Origin: Alnus glutinosa
Taxonomy: Eukaryota; Streptophyta; Magnoliopsida; Fagales; Betulaceae
Length of the DNA: 64,000 nucleotides
NCBI RefSeq assembly: GCF_958979055.1
Contig: NC_084888.1
Span: 7,425,501-7,489,500 of the forward strand
Direction of reading: 5' to 3'
Shown here: positions 1 through 11,975 of the stretch, piece after piece
Layout: the number at the start of each line of letters is the position of its first letter
Position numbering within the stretch: position 1 is the stretch's first letter
Notes under the pieces: generated by a model
Database searches by the model: none
Seen by the model: only the letters and a program-made list of their open reading frames with translations
What the model was told of the DNA's origin: nothing
Position numbers and translations under genes: made by a program

Positions 1-241
1 AGTTATACAACTTACACTGCCTTGGAAAGGGGAAAAAAACAAATACAGACAAAAGAGGAAGACAAATGAAAAGGTGAGTCACAATAAATTAGTGCTCAGA
101 AAAAAAAAAAAAAAAAAAAAAAGTCGCATTAAATTAGCCAAATAGGATAAGTTACAACTACCTTACCTCGTCGCATACATAGGAAAATTAAAGGGGAAAA
201 AAATTTGAAAATCTCTAGCCTAGTGACATAAAAGGAAAGCT

Positions 242-1153
242 TTAGGAATTATGTCTCTTCAGCTCTCTTCTTTTACTGGCGAACACTTCTTCATGTCTCA
301 TTATCCAAAACCGCTCTATTTCTTCCGCTTTCCGGCCGGGAATCCGACCGGCGATCAGAGCCCACCTGTGTAATACACGTTAACACCTAAAATTTTGCAA
401 ATAATTTGCTTTATAAATGCCAAATTTCACTGAGGCAAATAATGAAAAGCGTAGGAATTACTGATTAGAAAAGAAAAATCCGGGAAAAACGCCAGGCCCA
501 ACCAAATGATATATGCAACATGCAACTCTTTTTTGGCCAAGTTTGAAAAAAGAACAGGAATTTGGTATGTGGTGATGCAACTCTTTGGTACTCTATCTGT
601 CTCCATCGTCAGAATTCAGATTGGGACAGAGTTTGTTAAGAAAAGGTAGCCAAAAGAAAAAAGTATTTTCTTTTTAATTTGAGTTTTTTACCTGTCGCCA
701 ACAAGCTTATACATTCTACAGATGAGATCTTCTTCTTGTTCCGACATCTTTATGAACTCCCACTCTATACTGCTCACCTCTGCCAAAACGAGAAAGAGAG
801 AACCGTTAGATATTTAACTGCAAGGGTCAATAGTAGCAACTCAGAAACGAAAATGGTGAACGAAGGGAATAAAAGGCAAAAGAAAAAAAGAAAAAAGAGG
901 AAAAAGGTGAAACCCGGATTCTTTGAAAGAAAAAATGAAAAACAGGGGAACCCAGATTGAAACATGCAGCAGGAAAAGGAAGTGAATGGAATCCATAAAA
1001 AGAGAAGAAAACCCACTGAGAATTGAAGCAAACAGAAAACGACCCAGAATGGGATTTGGTACAGAAAATGACAGGGAAAAATGAAGGGAAACTCAACTCA
1101 CCCTCAGAGTAACAACTACTGGTCTTGGCTTGCTTTCTGCGACGCTTATCCAT
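242..1153 (-). CDS. ETC3/CPC-like: CPC/TRY/ETC-type single-repeat R3-MYB transcription factor
   Basis: Three exons can be joined on the minus strand: 1153-1102, 779-692 and 365-242, with GT-AG junctions and phases that agree, giving 87 residues ending at a TAA. The start MDKRRRKQAK, then SSIEWEFIKMSEQEEDL and WALIAGRIPGRKAEEIERFW, are the hallmarks of the CAPRICE/TRIPTYCHON/ETC family. The bHLH-binding signature [DE]Lx2[RK]x3Lx6Lx3R is complete (DL..R...L......L...R at about residues 35-54). There is no activation domain. Known role of the family: nuclear repressors that compete with R2R3-MYBs for GL3/EGL3-type bHLH partners and set trichome and root-hair patterning. The C-terminal extension (EEVFASKRRELKRHNS) is a little longer than in CPC. 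The gene is only visible after splicing because each exon is short. I infer an ETC3/ETC1-type orthologue from its neighbours TROL and CENH3. Confidence 0.93.
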
Positions 1154-2578
1154 AGCTTTGCAGCAATGGAAAGTTAGGAGAAAAGAGATGAACAGAAACA
1201 GAGAAACCCCGGCCCGGTAGAGTTTGTGATTCTAAGGAGGGAAAAGAATTGGCATTTAAGAGTTTCCAAAAAGGGAATTCGGGAAACGTTAATTATGGGT
1301 TTTATTGTAAGAAGAGCTTGAATGCTTGGGAACAAAGCAAAGGAAGAGGAACGGCAGGTCCTACCAAACAAACAAAATAAATTTCCGTTGACCCGTAGTT
1401 GTCCCCTCTTTAATGTAAATTTACAAGGTCAAAGACTTCGTTAGGGCACTCTAAACTGAAAGACAGCATTACCCTTTCAGTAGAGGAAGAAAATCTCAAA
1501 ATCCTGATTTGGTAGGTGCAAAGTTGGGCTTTCAGGTGGTAATAAATAAATTATGTGCTTTCAGGTGGAGTGCCCAGGTTATACCCCTCTAATCTCTATG
1601 GATGCTTGTGCTTCGGGTTGGTACTGGATATCATTAGTTTGTACTTTTTGAGGCGATTAGTTTATTTCGGCTAACACTGTTCCTACCCAAATTTGAATTA
1701 AAATCTTTCCGAATTATATATCTTCGAATGTGAGAGAATTTGGACAAGTAATTATGAAATATCATTTATGGAACTCACTTAATCATATAAGTAGTTGGAC
1801 AGCTCAATTTTTATTTAGCTAGATCGGTCATATAAGTGGTCATTCACAATCACTTGCTCAAATTCTCTCAAAATTAAGCAAATAATTTGAGATGATCCAA
1901 CAAATTTAAACCAAATTGCACCTAAAAAAACATATCAAGACACCTTCTTCCTGGGAAATATCTGTTCTAGGGGTAGTAAATCGGACCATGATTCTTTAAA
2001 TTTCATGCGGGTAGGTAACGAGAATCAAAGTTTGGGACACTTGAGCTCTAAATTCTCCGCTCTAATTCTTTATCCAAAATTTCATGAAATTTGGATAGAG
2101 AATTTCAATCCACGAGGATAATCCCAAGGAGATTCAAATATCAGCTCTAAGATTCGAATTCTCTTTATTGTAAATAATTTTTTGGAGTTACACTCGTCTG
2201 TGTGGAGAGAGTACTTTACATAGGTTTAAGATTTGCCCGACATAAATGAATACATAAAGTGACACCGCCTTAAAAAATAATCAAAAGATTATACAGTTTT
2301 GTTTTACAGGTAGATAGAGTTTTTTATGATATTTGTGAGATTACATGGAGTCATTTTTTCTTTCAACACTTTATTTTTTTATTTTTTTTATTTTTTATTT
2401 TTTATTTTTTTTTTGGTATGGGCTAAAACCTTAGAGTACACTCTGTACCTGGCCCTCAGGTTTTTTCGCTGCCATTTTTCCGCGTTCTTGGCATAGCAAA
2501 GTGATTTTTTTCAACGACAAAAACAGCAATGATAAATAAATCTTGTAATTTTTAAGTTTTAATATATATTAATTTATA
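1154..2578. other. Intergenic region upstream of the R3-MYB gene
   Basis: AT-rich DNA that should include the R3-MYB promoter just above 1153. I see no coding exon, no convincing repeat boundary and no RNA gene. Homopolymer T tracts lie near 2365-2415. Confidence 0.5.
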
Positions 2579-2614
2579 CTGTACGTCCATTTATGAATTT
2601 TTTTTTTTTTTATT

Positions 2615-2772
2615 TTTTATATCCAAGTTTTATTGTTCAAATCTTTCTATACGGAATGTCTTCTTAGAGTAGATCTGACTGAAATACTGAATCTTATAAT
2701 TAAGTGAGATTTGTTTTGTTCGACTGCAAGCAGTACAAGTATCCTTTCAAGTGAAATAAGGAGAAGTTATTA
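2615..2772 (+). repeat. First copy of a locally duplicated ~160-bp block
   Basis: The stretch from ATCCAAGTTTTATTGTTC to GAAATAAGGAGAAGTTAT recurs in direct orientation at about 3748-3929 with only small differences: a short deletion after the AGATCT, and an insertion of about 35 bp near the end. The MULE at 2779 lies immediately downstream, so the two copies now flank it. Confidence 0.75.
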
Positions 2773-2778
2773 ATTATA

Positions 2779-3523
2779 GGGATAATTGTACCGTTGGTCT
2801 ACGTGGTATGTTATAATTATTTTTTACTTATATGGTTTAAAAAGTGCATGAGAGATCCATGTGAGATTCAATAATTACAAATTGATCCCTACAATCAAAT
2901 TCCGTTAAAAATTTTAATAGATTTCGTTAAATGTCACGTCAGCGTCACGTGTCGCCATCTCATTGGCAACACGTAGTGCTGACATGTCCATCTTAATAAA
3001 ATAATATAAATTTATTAAAAAATAAATAAAAATACTTATTTTTTTAAAAAAAATTCAAATTCAAAAAAATAAAAAAAATAAAAAAAAACAAAAAAAGAAA
3101 AAAAAGGTGGCAAGGGGGTAGCCACCCCCAAAGGGATGGCCAGGCCACCCCCAGCCAATTGGGGGTGGTGCGCGGCCACCCCCAGGCCATTGGAGGCCAC
3201 CCCTAGTAGATACAGGGGTGGCCCACCCACCCCTTACCTGCCAATTTTCTGTTTCTTTTTTTTTTTTTTTCTTTTTTTAAAAAAAATTATTTATTAATAA
3301 ATTTATATTTTTAATGAAGATGGACACGTGTCGCCACCTTATTGGTGACACGTGGCGATGTCGTGTAGGACGAACAGATTCCGTGAAAATGGTGGACGAA
3401 AAATCGACCCAAGGAGTAAAACGTAATTATTGCATATCACAGGGACCTCTCATGCACTTTTAAAACCATAGGGAGTGAAAAATAATTATGGCATACCACA
3501 AGGATCAACGTTACAATTATCCC
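2779..3523. mobile_element. Non-autonomous MULE-type foldback element
   Basis: The element begins GGGATAATTGTA and ends with the inverted TACAATTATCCC. It is flanked on both sides by the identical 9-bp duplication TTAATTATA (2770-2778 and 3524-3532), which is the Mutator signature. The arms fold back over most of their length and include the CACGTGTCGCCA block seen in other repeats of this window (near 17.65, 29.12 and 54.9 kb). The core at 3105-3240 is GC-rich and made of imperfect GGCCACCCC/GGGGTGGCC words, unlike the AT-rich arms. It has no transposase. Confidence 0.85.
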
Positions 3524-3747
3524 TTAATTATATATGTAAAAGATGTGTTATACATTATTGTTTTAGCCTTTTTAATATTATTTTCAAAAAATGATATGGG
3601 TATGAAATCTTGTACGAAGAGAGGGTGCCAAGATAATGTAAAACTTATTCATTAAAAATTATCAATTATACTACCAAAAATTTTTTGTCCTTAATTGTAC
3701 TACCAGGATTTTTATTATTTTATTATTTTTATTTATTTTTTATTTTT

Positions 3748-3924
3748 ATCCAAGTTTTATTGTTCAAATCTTTCTATACGGAATGTCTTCTTAAAGTAGA
3801 TCTCACCGAATCTTGTAATTAAGTGAGATTTGTTTTGTTCGACTGCAAGTAGTACAATAAGTATCCTTTCAAGTGTATTCACAAAAATATAAAAAAGTAT
3901 CATTTCAAGTGAAATAAGGAGAAG

Positions 3925-3929
<5 letters not shown>
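3748..3929 (+). repeat. Second copy of the local ~160-bp duplication
   Basis: Direct repeat of 2615-2772. It runs into an (AT)n microsatellite at about 3927-3964. Confidence 0.75.
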
Positions 3930-3968
<39 letters not shown>

Positions 3969-4200
3969 TGTGCTATATATTATTTTTTGGTCTTTTTTCA
4001 TATCATTTTTGAGAAATTGTATGGATACTAAATCTTTTATCAAGAGATTGGTATCAAAATGATGTGGAGCTTATTCATTAGAAATGATCAAAACAATTAA
4101 TAAAAAGAAATGTTAGGGTACCAATGAATAAATTCTACATCATCTTGGTACCCATTTCTTGATAAAAGATTCGGTACCTCTAGCATTTCTCATCATTTTC
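3927..4200. repeat. (AT)n microsatellite and degenerate foldback sequence
   Basis: About 19 AT dinucleotides are followed by imperfect inverted segments: GGTATCAAAATGATGTGGAG near 4050 pairs with CTACATCATCTTGGTACC near 4136. The same motif family appears once more near 3620-3655. This looks like a decayed MITE with no clear ends. Confidence 0.45.
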
Positions 4201-4554
4201 TGCTAACATGGCATTGTCAATCCATCTTTAGATCAATTTTAATTAAAAAATAAATAAATAAAACTCAAATAGTGAATTGAAAATATCACATCAACAAAGA
4301 TTTATAAAATCGATATCTAATCTTAACTATGAAGTATCTCATCTCTATTTCGCTTGAAATAGAGAGAATCTTACTCTTTGCCAATGAGCAGTAAAAACCA
4401 GTTAAAAGCAACTCTTTTTTTTTTTTTTTTTTTTTAAAAAAAAATCTCTTAATTTTATCTTTTGTGTTAAAAAAAAATTGTAAAAGTAATTTCGGAACCG
4501 TAAGAAAAGAAGAAAAATAGTTTTCAGGTTGGTGATGGAATGAAGGTGTTTCTA

Positions 4555-5620
4555 TGGCTTGATTAGTGGCATCCTGCAAGGCATCTCCTTGACAAATATG
4601 GCTACCGAGTGATTTATGATTCTGGCATTACTCTTTACTCTAAACTTGCTGCTATTATCAAAGATGGTGATTGGTTCTGGCAATCAGCTCAATCGGATTA
4701 TTTGGTTGCTATACAAAGTCAGCTCTATGATGTGGTGCTCGGTGAAGATGATATACCAATATGGGACTCTAGAGATGGCAAGTATTATTGTGCTGACGCT
4801 TGAGGAAAGCTAAGAATTGTGTTACCGATAGTTAATCGGCGGAATTTGGTTTGGTTTCCGATGTCAATCCCTAAACACTCTTTCATTCTTTGGCTAGTAT
4901 TTATGAATGCTTTGGTTACCAAGTATAAGATGTGTTGCTGAGGTTTTTTTGGAAATAGCCTCTGCCTGTTTTGCTATGGAGAGTAGGGATCACATGTTCT
5001 TTAGGTGCAGCTTTAGTTGCCGGATATGGACTAGAGTCATGGCTGAATGCTCTTTGTTGGACTATAGTCCCGGTGGATTAAGACTGTATGGATAGTTGGG
5101 GTAATGCCATGCAGCATGAGAAGAGCCTTAAGGCTTGCTTGGGGCAATTGTGTTTAGGAGCTATAGTTTACCATCTATGGAAACAAAGAAATGATCGACT
5201 TGCTGCACTTCAATACTCCAAGAACTGAAGAGGCTATTTTTGATCAAATCAAATTGGATGTGCAGGTTTGTGTGCTTGCTCAAAGTAATTTAAGAAGCTT
5301 AATATGAATGTAGAGCTTGTGGATAAATGGAACTTACACCCTATTTCGCATTAAAACTCTGTTTTGATTTATGCAAAGTTTCGGGTTTCTGTTATAGGGG
5401 GAATTTTGGCCGAGAAAAACAAATTGAAAGTTTTTTAGGAGATGATTAATCTCTTGGGGTGCATGGTATAGATTTTTATGGTTATATTGAATCTTTTCTT
5501 GAAAAGGTGTTATTTTTCTTATATATATATTATTAAATTTCTTGTGACCCCAGTTTTTATATATATGTTTTTGAATATTCCATGTAACCATTTTTCCTAT
5601 TTATTTAAATAAATAAAAAC
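4555..5620 (+). pseudogene. LINE reverse-transcriptase 3' fragment, degenerate
   Basis: Plus-strand reading gives YGYRVIYDSGITLYSKLAAI, then IWDSRDGKYYCADAWE and, after frameshifts and stops, LWKQRNDRLAALQYSK. This matches the region downstream of the RT domain in plant L1-type LINEs (the zf-RVT and following segment). No open frame exceeds about 65 codons, so the copy is dead. The 3' part to about 5620 is AT-rich and ends in an A-rich stretch, as expected for a 3' UTR. The truncated 5' side is not sharply defined. Confidence 0.65.
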
Positions 5621-6056
5621 TCAAAACCTAAACCTAATTTTATAATTAGGTCTAGCAGGAGAGGAGCATCATCTGTCAAAAATACTTAATTAATTGAGTT
5701 AAGAGTATTCTTTTTTTGGTTTGTGGGAAGTCAAAGGGCTTTCACAAAGCTGTAAAGTTGAATAAAGGCTACGCGGGAAGAGATGAATTTGGCGTATTCT
5801 TGATACGTAGTTGGTCTCTTTTGTCTTACTTACTGTTTGATCAGCTTGTTTTAACTTAATTAATTACTTTACTCTATATATAAAAATAGTTTGATACAAT
5901 ATTAATTAGATGAAAATATTATGGATCGATCGGACAGGCCAGGAGCCATGGATTCTTGGATTCTTCTCCGTGGCCTGGGGTTCATTTCATCTTCATGCAT
6001 ATATTGTTGACCCCCACAAAATCAAATATTAAACTAATTAGTTCAACGGGCAAAAG

Positions 6057-6547
6057 TAGGGGTGGGTATCGGTTCGGTAGGCGGTTAAGTTGGTTAATTC
6101 ACCGACTTCATTCCGACAAACTATATTTTCAAAAATATTGGTTAAGTTGGGTAAGTCGATTGGTAAACAGTCGGTTAAGTCGATTAATAGGCACTTGTTA
6201 ACTCGGTTAAGTCGGTTAACATGGGTAATGAAATGACGTCGTTTTGATTTTTTTAAAGGTAAAAAAAAGAAAAATTAAAATAAATAAATAAAGAAGATCA
6301 AATGTTTCATTCTTACTAAAACGACGTCATTTCGTTTTATGTCAGCTCGGTTAATCAATCGGTTAAAAGACAGTTCGGTTCGATAAATCAGTTAAAATTT
6401 TAACCGAACCGAACTGACTTTCGGAACAAAATTTTATACCAATTACCGAACTGAAATTAGTCAGTAGATTCAGTAGGCGGTCAATGACGGTTCGGTTCGA
6501 AAAGCAATAAGTAGGTCATTGTCAGATAATTAATTTGCTCACCCCTA
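6057..6547. mobile_element. Non-autonomous hAT-type element
   Basis: Ends are TAGGGGTGGGTA and, inverted, CTCACCCCTA. The flanking 8-mers are GGCAAAAG on the left and GGTAAAAG on the right, an 8-bp target duplication with one substitution. The interior is built from repeated CGGTTCGG/CGGTTAAG words in both orientations plus an inverted AACGACGTCATTTC pair, and it has no coding capacity. The TAGGGGTGGG terminus is common among plant non-autonomous hAT families. Confidence 0.8.
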
Positions 6548-8044
6548 GGTAAAAGCGACCCATCAAGCTATATATTCTAGCTTGGCGATTATATACCAAA
6601 TCCTTGTCTATACACACACACTGCAGCTGTTGTTGGATGGGCTATCACATCCAAAAATTTGCCGAAAAGGCAACTCACTGGATTTGATTCCCCATGTTGA
6701 AGTCAGTCCAGTGAAAAAGAATGTAAATATGGAGAAGAAATAGTGTGTTCAAACTGCACCAAGAAAGGCAGTTTTGCTTAAAAAGTTAAAAGTTGGTCAT
6801 TGAAGTTGATGAAAGTATACATGATCCGAAAGCTTTATGCAGGACTTTGTTCTCTTTAGAATGGACAATTCATAAGCTAACCAAATGCATCTTTTTTCAA
6901 CTAGACATTTTCTCTAAAAGCTAGCTACATAGGGATGAATGTTTGGTAGGACACTTAGAAAGGTCAATAAAAGAGAGAAAAAAGAGCCCTACTCTATGTC
7001 TTATTCTTTTTGATCTTGCAGTGGGCCTCCTATAAAACTTGCTTTGAATTTAAGTATTAATATTCTATCTGCTTTTTATTCTTTTTACCTTAACAACCTA
7101 TTTGTTCTCCAAAGCACACACATTCAAATCCAATACACTAGGCTAGCTAGCTGCTTTTACAAAGTTTTAGAGCCTTTTTAGCCTTAATTTTCGTGTGAAT
7201 GAAGAATGCATGAAAAGTTTTCTTTCTTCCTTTTCCATCCTCTTTTTTTAAAAAAAAAAATAATAATAATAATTTATATGACCCACATAGGTGAAGGTAT
7301 GAGTCCTATTGATCTAATAATTAATTTTAAAAAATGAAGGATGAGCAGATATTAAATAACATTTCTCTTTTCGAAATGGATTTGTCACACTTGCATTTTC
7401 TTATAATGATATAAAATTTTGTACACACTACTAAAAACAAGATTATACTATATTAACGTATAAGTAAATTCAGAGCATTTGAGTTGTCTCTCGCTCAAAG
7501 ATTAGGTTAATCAAGAGATCTAAACCTCGATCCATAATGTAGAGAATATTATCAAATGACCTTAACTGCATTTTTATATAAGCGTATTTTAAATGGCAGA
7601 CATAAAAAGTTACTTAAAACATGCTAAATTAACGGGTATGAAACTAGCGTAATAATTAAGTAGCATTACTCCTTAATTCCTATCATGAAACCCCACAAAC
7701 TCTCTTCACTTTTCTTGCATAGATTCAAAATGAAGCTTCATATGAACATCTTAGCTTGCATCAAATTGATTTTCATTGAAAAAACTCAATCAACTACAAA
7801 CCCACGCGCGTGTTCATCAAAATTCATCAATATTTTTGACTAGCGCAACAGTCAATACTCATGAGTTTTGAATTGATTTTCCAACAAGGGGTTGAATATT
7901 AATTATTAATGCTTTACATACACAATCGTAAGGTGTCTAAAATTTTGCACATCCCTAATTTTTCTAATGAAAAGCAGAAGGAAGTCGTGAGAAGGTCCAT
8001 GAGGAATGTGGATGCCATCATTAAGTTGCTCATAAATTAATAAT
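6548..8044. other. Non-coding spacer
   Basis: AT-rich sequence with no exon, RNA gene or bounded repeat that I can support. A short poly-A/TAA microsatellite occurs at 7250-7273. Confidence 0.4.
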
Positions 8045-8198
8045 AGGAAAAACGTACTCCTAAATTTACCATCCAATTTATAATATCTTTTCAATTTTTT
8101 AATTTGATTAATATATTCTAACGATCTACCAATGGGGTTGCAATTTGATCAATGTCCCTCTTTTGTCCCCATGATGATAAAAATACCCCTAAAACCTG

Positions 8199-8238
<40 letters not shown>

Positions 8239-8502
8239 AACTTTCCTACATCGACCCATGATCTCGTGACCCTCGGCCTAGTTGTGGGTCAATTATTTTT
8301 ATTTTTATTTTTCCTTCATTCTTTATTATTATTATTATTATTATGCCTTTTTATTATATATATTAGGGGCATTTTTTTTTGGATAAAAATGGGACATTAC
8401 GACCCTAATGGTAAATTGATAGGACACATTAACCAAATTGAAATATTAGGAAGGACATTACAAATTGAGTGATAGATTGAAATGGGTGAATACAGTTTTT
8501 CA
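8045..8502. mobile_element. Degenerate foldback element (MITE-like)
   Basis: The left arm (CCATCCAATTTATAATATC, then CAATTTGATCAATGTCCCTC) is matched in inverted order by the right arm near 8390-8480 (GGGACATTACGACCC, ACCAAATTGAAATATTAGG, CATTACAAATTGAG). A poly-A run of about 38 bases sits at 8200-8237, inside the loop. The arms are roughly 150 bp and diverged; I could not fix a target duplication. Confidence 0.5.
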
Positions 8503-11500
8503 ATTAACTATGACCGAAGATGTAATCTAGATCAGCGATAGAATTTACTTGTTTGGTGGCTTGAATATTCCGTGGACATGTGAACAATCCTATTGGAGTA
8601 AATAAAACGTAATAGGAGTCCAATTAATATGTTATTGCCTCCCTTTATCATTGTAACTGTGTGAGAGAGAGAGAGAGATGTGGTTGTTTGACAGGAAAAG
8701 AAAAGAAAAAGCAAAACAAAGCCTATATTCCTGTATCCTTGTGTAACGAGACAGTTATCTAACTTATCTAACAACATTAAAATTAAGTAAAACAGTTATA
8801 ATACAATTATAATTTTTGATAGTGAGACAAGCTTGATTAAGTTTCATCATATCCGGAACATGAAGGCTAATTTAATATCGAAGTTTATCTGAATTTTAAT
8901 TTAATGGTAATTTTAAAAGTAGCATCAATTTTAAGAGAACTCAAGAAAAACATGAGTCTTCCTTTAGAAATGATCAATTAGAAGTCGGATCCTCTGAAAG
9001 GGCGGAGGTGGCTCAACCTATAGAAAGTAGAAATCCCGGAATTCCAACCACTTGTTTTGGTGTCTACTTTCCACACCAGCGTTCCAGCCGCGCAAGTCAC
9101 AAAGAGACAACATACATGTAATAGCGACAAACTTGAACCCATGTCTCAACTCAATTTATAATCACCGAGCAGACCCACGCCGCACCAATATCTAGGCAGC
9201 TAACCTTGTATGAGCCATTTACATTACTATAAGAAATCTATTCACGCTGCATAGTTGAGCTAAGACGCAAGGGGGACCATTACTCATCTGCTGCATGTTT
9301 AACTACAATGAAAGCAACAGATCCATGGAGTTCTCTGCACATGAATTGAATTGTTTATGGACATCAATCCAAAACCACTGATTTCACCCCAACAGGCATC
9401 CGGCGAATTCTGCAGTATGTCCGAACAATTTTAGAACATGGATAGTTGTGTTTGACACATCTGTTCTGTTCTGATAGTTGTCGATTTAAAAACAACAGGC
9501 TGTTCGTAAAAAGCCCATCCCAGTAGATAAATGGACACATGGTACATTCATTCAAGACTTTTAACCTTAGAACCCTGGCATTTATCTCTTTGGAACGCAG
9601 CAATAATTAAAACAGAAAATGGTTTACTAACTGAAACCTGACTAGTAAACAGGATAAAACTAACCAACCAAAACCTCGCTGCATAGCAAAGGTATAAATC
9701 ATAAAATTACTTGTGAACATATATGAACCGATTAGGTCCGTGAAATATATAATACAAAATTAAGAATTTATGCAAATATTTGCTGAATCGAGGATGACAA
9801 TCGAACCATACTTCATATATGTTTTAGTATGGTATTACTTAACTCTCACATTTCCCATTCAAAAAAGTGTTTTAGTGGTTTGTCAGGTACTTTTAACAAT
9901 GAAAAATGCTACATGTACTTCCAAGTGCTTTCTCCTTGTTGTGACGTAAAAATCATCACTACTGAATTTTGGACAGGTTAATATATATATGATATATCAA
10001 TGATGATTTTTACTGCTATATCAGAGAATAAGCATTTGAAAGTACATGTAGCATTTCTAGTTTTGTGTCTATGCTTATCATTGAATTAGCAAGTAGAGTA
10101 TCATAGTATATCAACTAATTGAATCGATAATGACTCATCAATCAAAAGACATCAATTGAGTTTGCTATCTTCACAAGCATGGTTGGCCTATCTTGTGGAT
10201 TTGTGGGAGATATTAGAGATGTTTTTATCCTCTTTGTGCATTTGGCATTGACGCAGCCAAATGTTCTGTTTAAAAGGCATTTCCCAAGTGATTAACAATG
10301 GAATTCAAACTTAGATGAGATTTCTCTTAAAGTTTCAGATGGGCTAGGGTAGAGATGGAACCTGGACCAAGCTCCATATATCTTGGGCCTAAATTACATC
10401 TTGACAAGTTCTCCTGAGAATAAGCAACAAACAGTGAGTGATATGGAGGCTTTTGTTGCCGTAAAATAAGGCAACAGAGCTTCCAGCTTCGGTACATGGC
10501 TTGAGAGTTGTGGAGCATAATTCTCAAAGGTTGAGGTTGAAACGACTATTGACATGATTATAAATGAAGTTGGTTAGAAATGAGAAACAGGATTACCACA
10601 ATAATGTAGCACTGGCTTGGCTTCGTAATGAGTATATCGCATTACTCATTACCTTTAATCTAATTTCGACATAAGTTATCATCTTAGCTACACAGTTCAT
10701 GCTGCCAAGAGGCAAATTTCGCCCTTGTGGCATAGTAGTTCATACTAGCCATCCGGATATAATTAAGAGAATGGTTGCTTCTGTCAAAACAAGTTTTAGA
10801 ATCCTTCTCAATTCCCAAATAACTTCTGCAAACAGGAATTTCAAAATCCATAGAAAAATCCATCTTTTAGAGGCCACCCGCACTATCGATAAACTTTTTC
10901 TTTTTCCCTTTTGTTTTCTCTTTTCAAAACAAAAATATTTACAAAAAATTCAAAATACAAAACACTAAAAACTACTTTCATCTTTACGTCACATCATAAC
11001 ATTTTTCCAAACAAAAAAACTAAAAAGTATCATCTAAAAAGCATTAACAAACAGAGCTAGAAACTACAAAAATCTATCATATGTGGAGGGCTAGAAGCAT
11101 CACCCATCGGAAAAGCACAAAAGACAATATTGATTCAGAACCACTACCTTTATTTACATATATGTCTATATTGAAGAATCCAATTAGCCTCAAGAAGCGG
11201 TTGGACACCTACAAAGTAACAAATTTCAAATTGGCTGCATATAGAATTATTGGGAGAGAGTACCTCAACTTCGTTGGAAGATATACCAATAGCATAAGCA
11301 GATTCAGGTTCAAACGTCAAAAATGTTGGTGTCAGCGAAATCATCTTACAATAATTGTCTCATCAACTGCAGACGCCACGTAGTCAGAGTATTGCATATC
11401 CTAACCAAAAAAACACAAAAAGCAAAGAAAGAAAGAAAGAAAAAGAAGAGAAAGAATATGTAACACATTTGTTCACAGCCACACTGGCTTTGAGAGGTGG

Positions 11501-11975
11501 TATTCTCCATGGAAAAGACCACCACACCAAATCCTAAATTGTGCTCATGAACAAAAGAAATTAAAATATTGTAAATCGGTCCTTGGCTCGTAACCCCTTT
11601 ATAAGCATACTTAACATTTTTAGCAATGGAGAATCAAGTTCTGCTGAAAAACTAAAAATTGATCAAATGAATGGTGTAAGACATCATCTGTATAATACAC
11701 AAATGGCGGCCATAACGTTTTTGCCATTCCAATCTGTATGTCATCTCCCTAACTTTACTTGGAATCTTACAGGCCAGCATCCCATCATATGCTTAATGAT
11801 CAAACAACTACACTTGATGATTATGCATCCTGTCAAAGAAAGTGAGAATGCTTCCTACTTCCTAATTCTCAGTACTCAAACTAAAACAAGGTAACTTCCA
11901 TCAAAGAAAAAGTGCAAATTCACATTATAATGGTTACAATCAGTTACGATGATTCTGGTTACTGGTATAATACTC
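8503..11975. other. Long non-coding interval downstream of CENH3
   Basis: No protein family is recognisable. The interval contains one MITE (9902-10058), A-rich tracts and, near 11976, the presumed 3' UTR of CENH3. Open frames here are short and lack codon structure. Confidence 0.45.
9902..10058. mobile_element. Short MITE with inverted ends
   Basis: AAATGCTACATGTACTT at the left end is mirrored by AAGTACATGTAGCATTT at the right end. A second internal pair, AAAATCATCACTACTGA and ATGATGATTTTTACTG, continues the foldback. It is about 157 bp long with no coding sequence. Confidence 0.65.

Noticed and set aside
679..1031. Lys-rich and Phe-rich frames within the R3-MYB introns
   Set aside because: Translations of A/T-rich intron DNA; the real coding is the three short exons.
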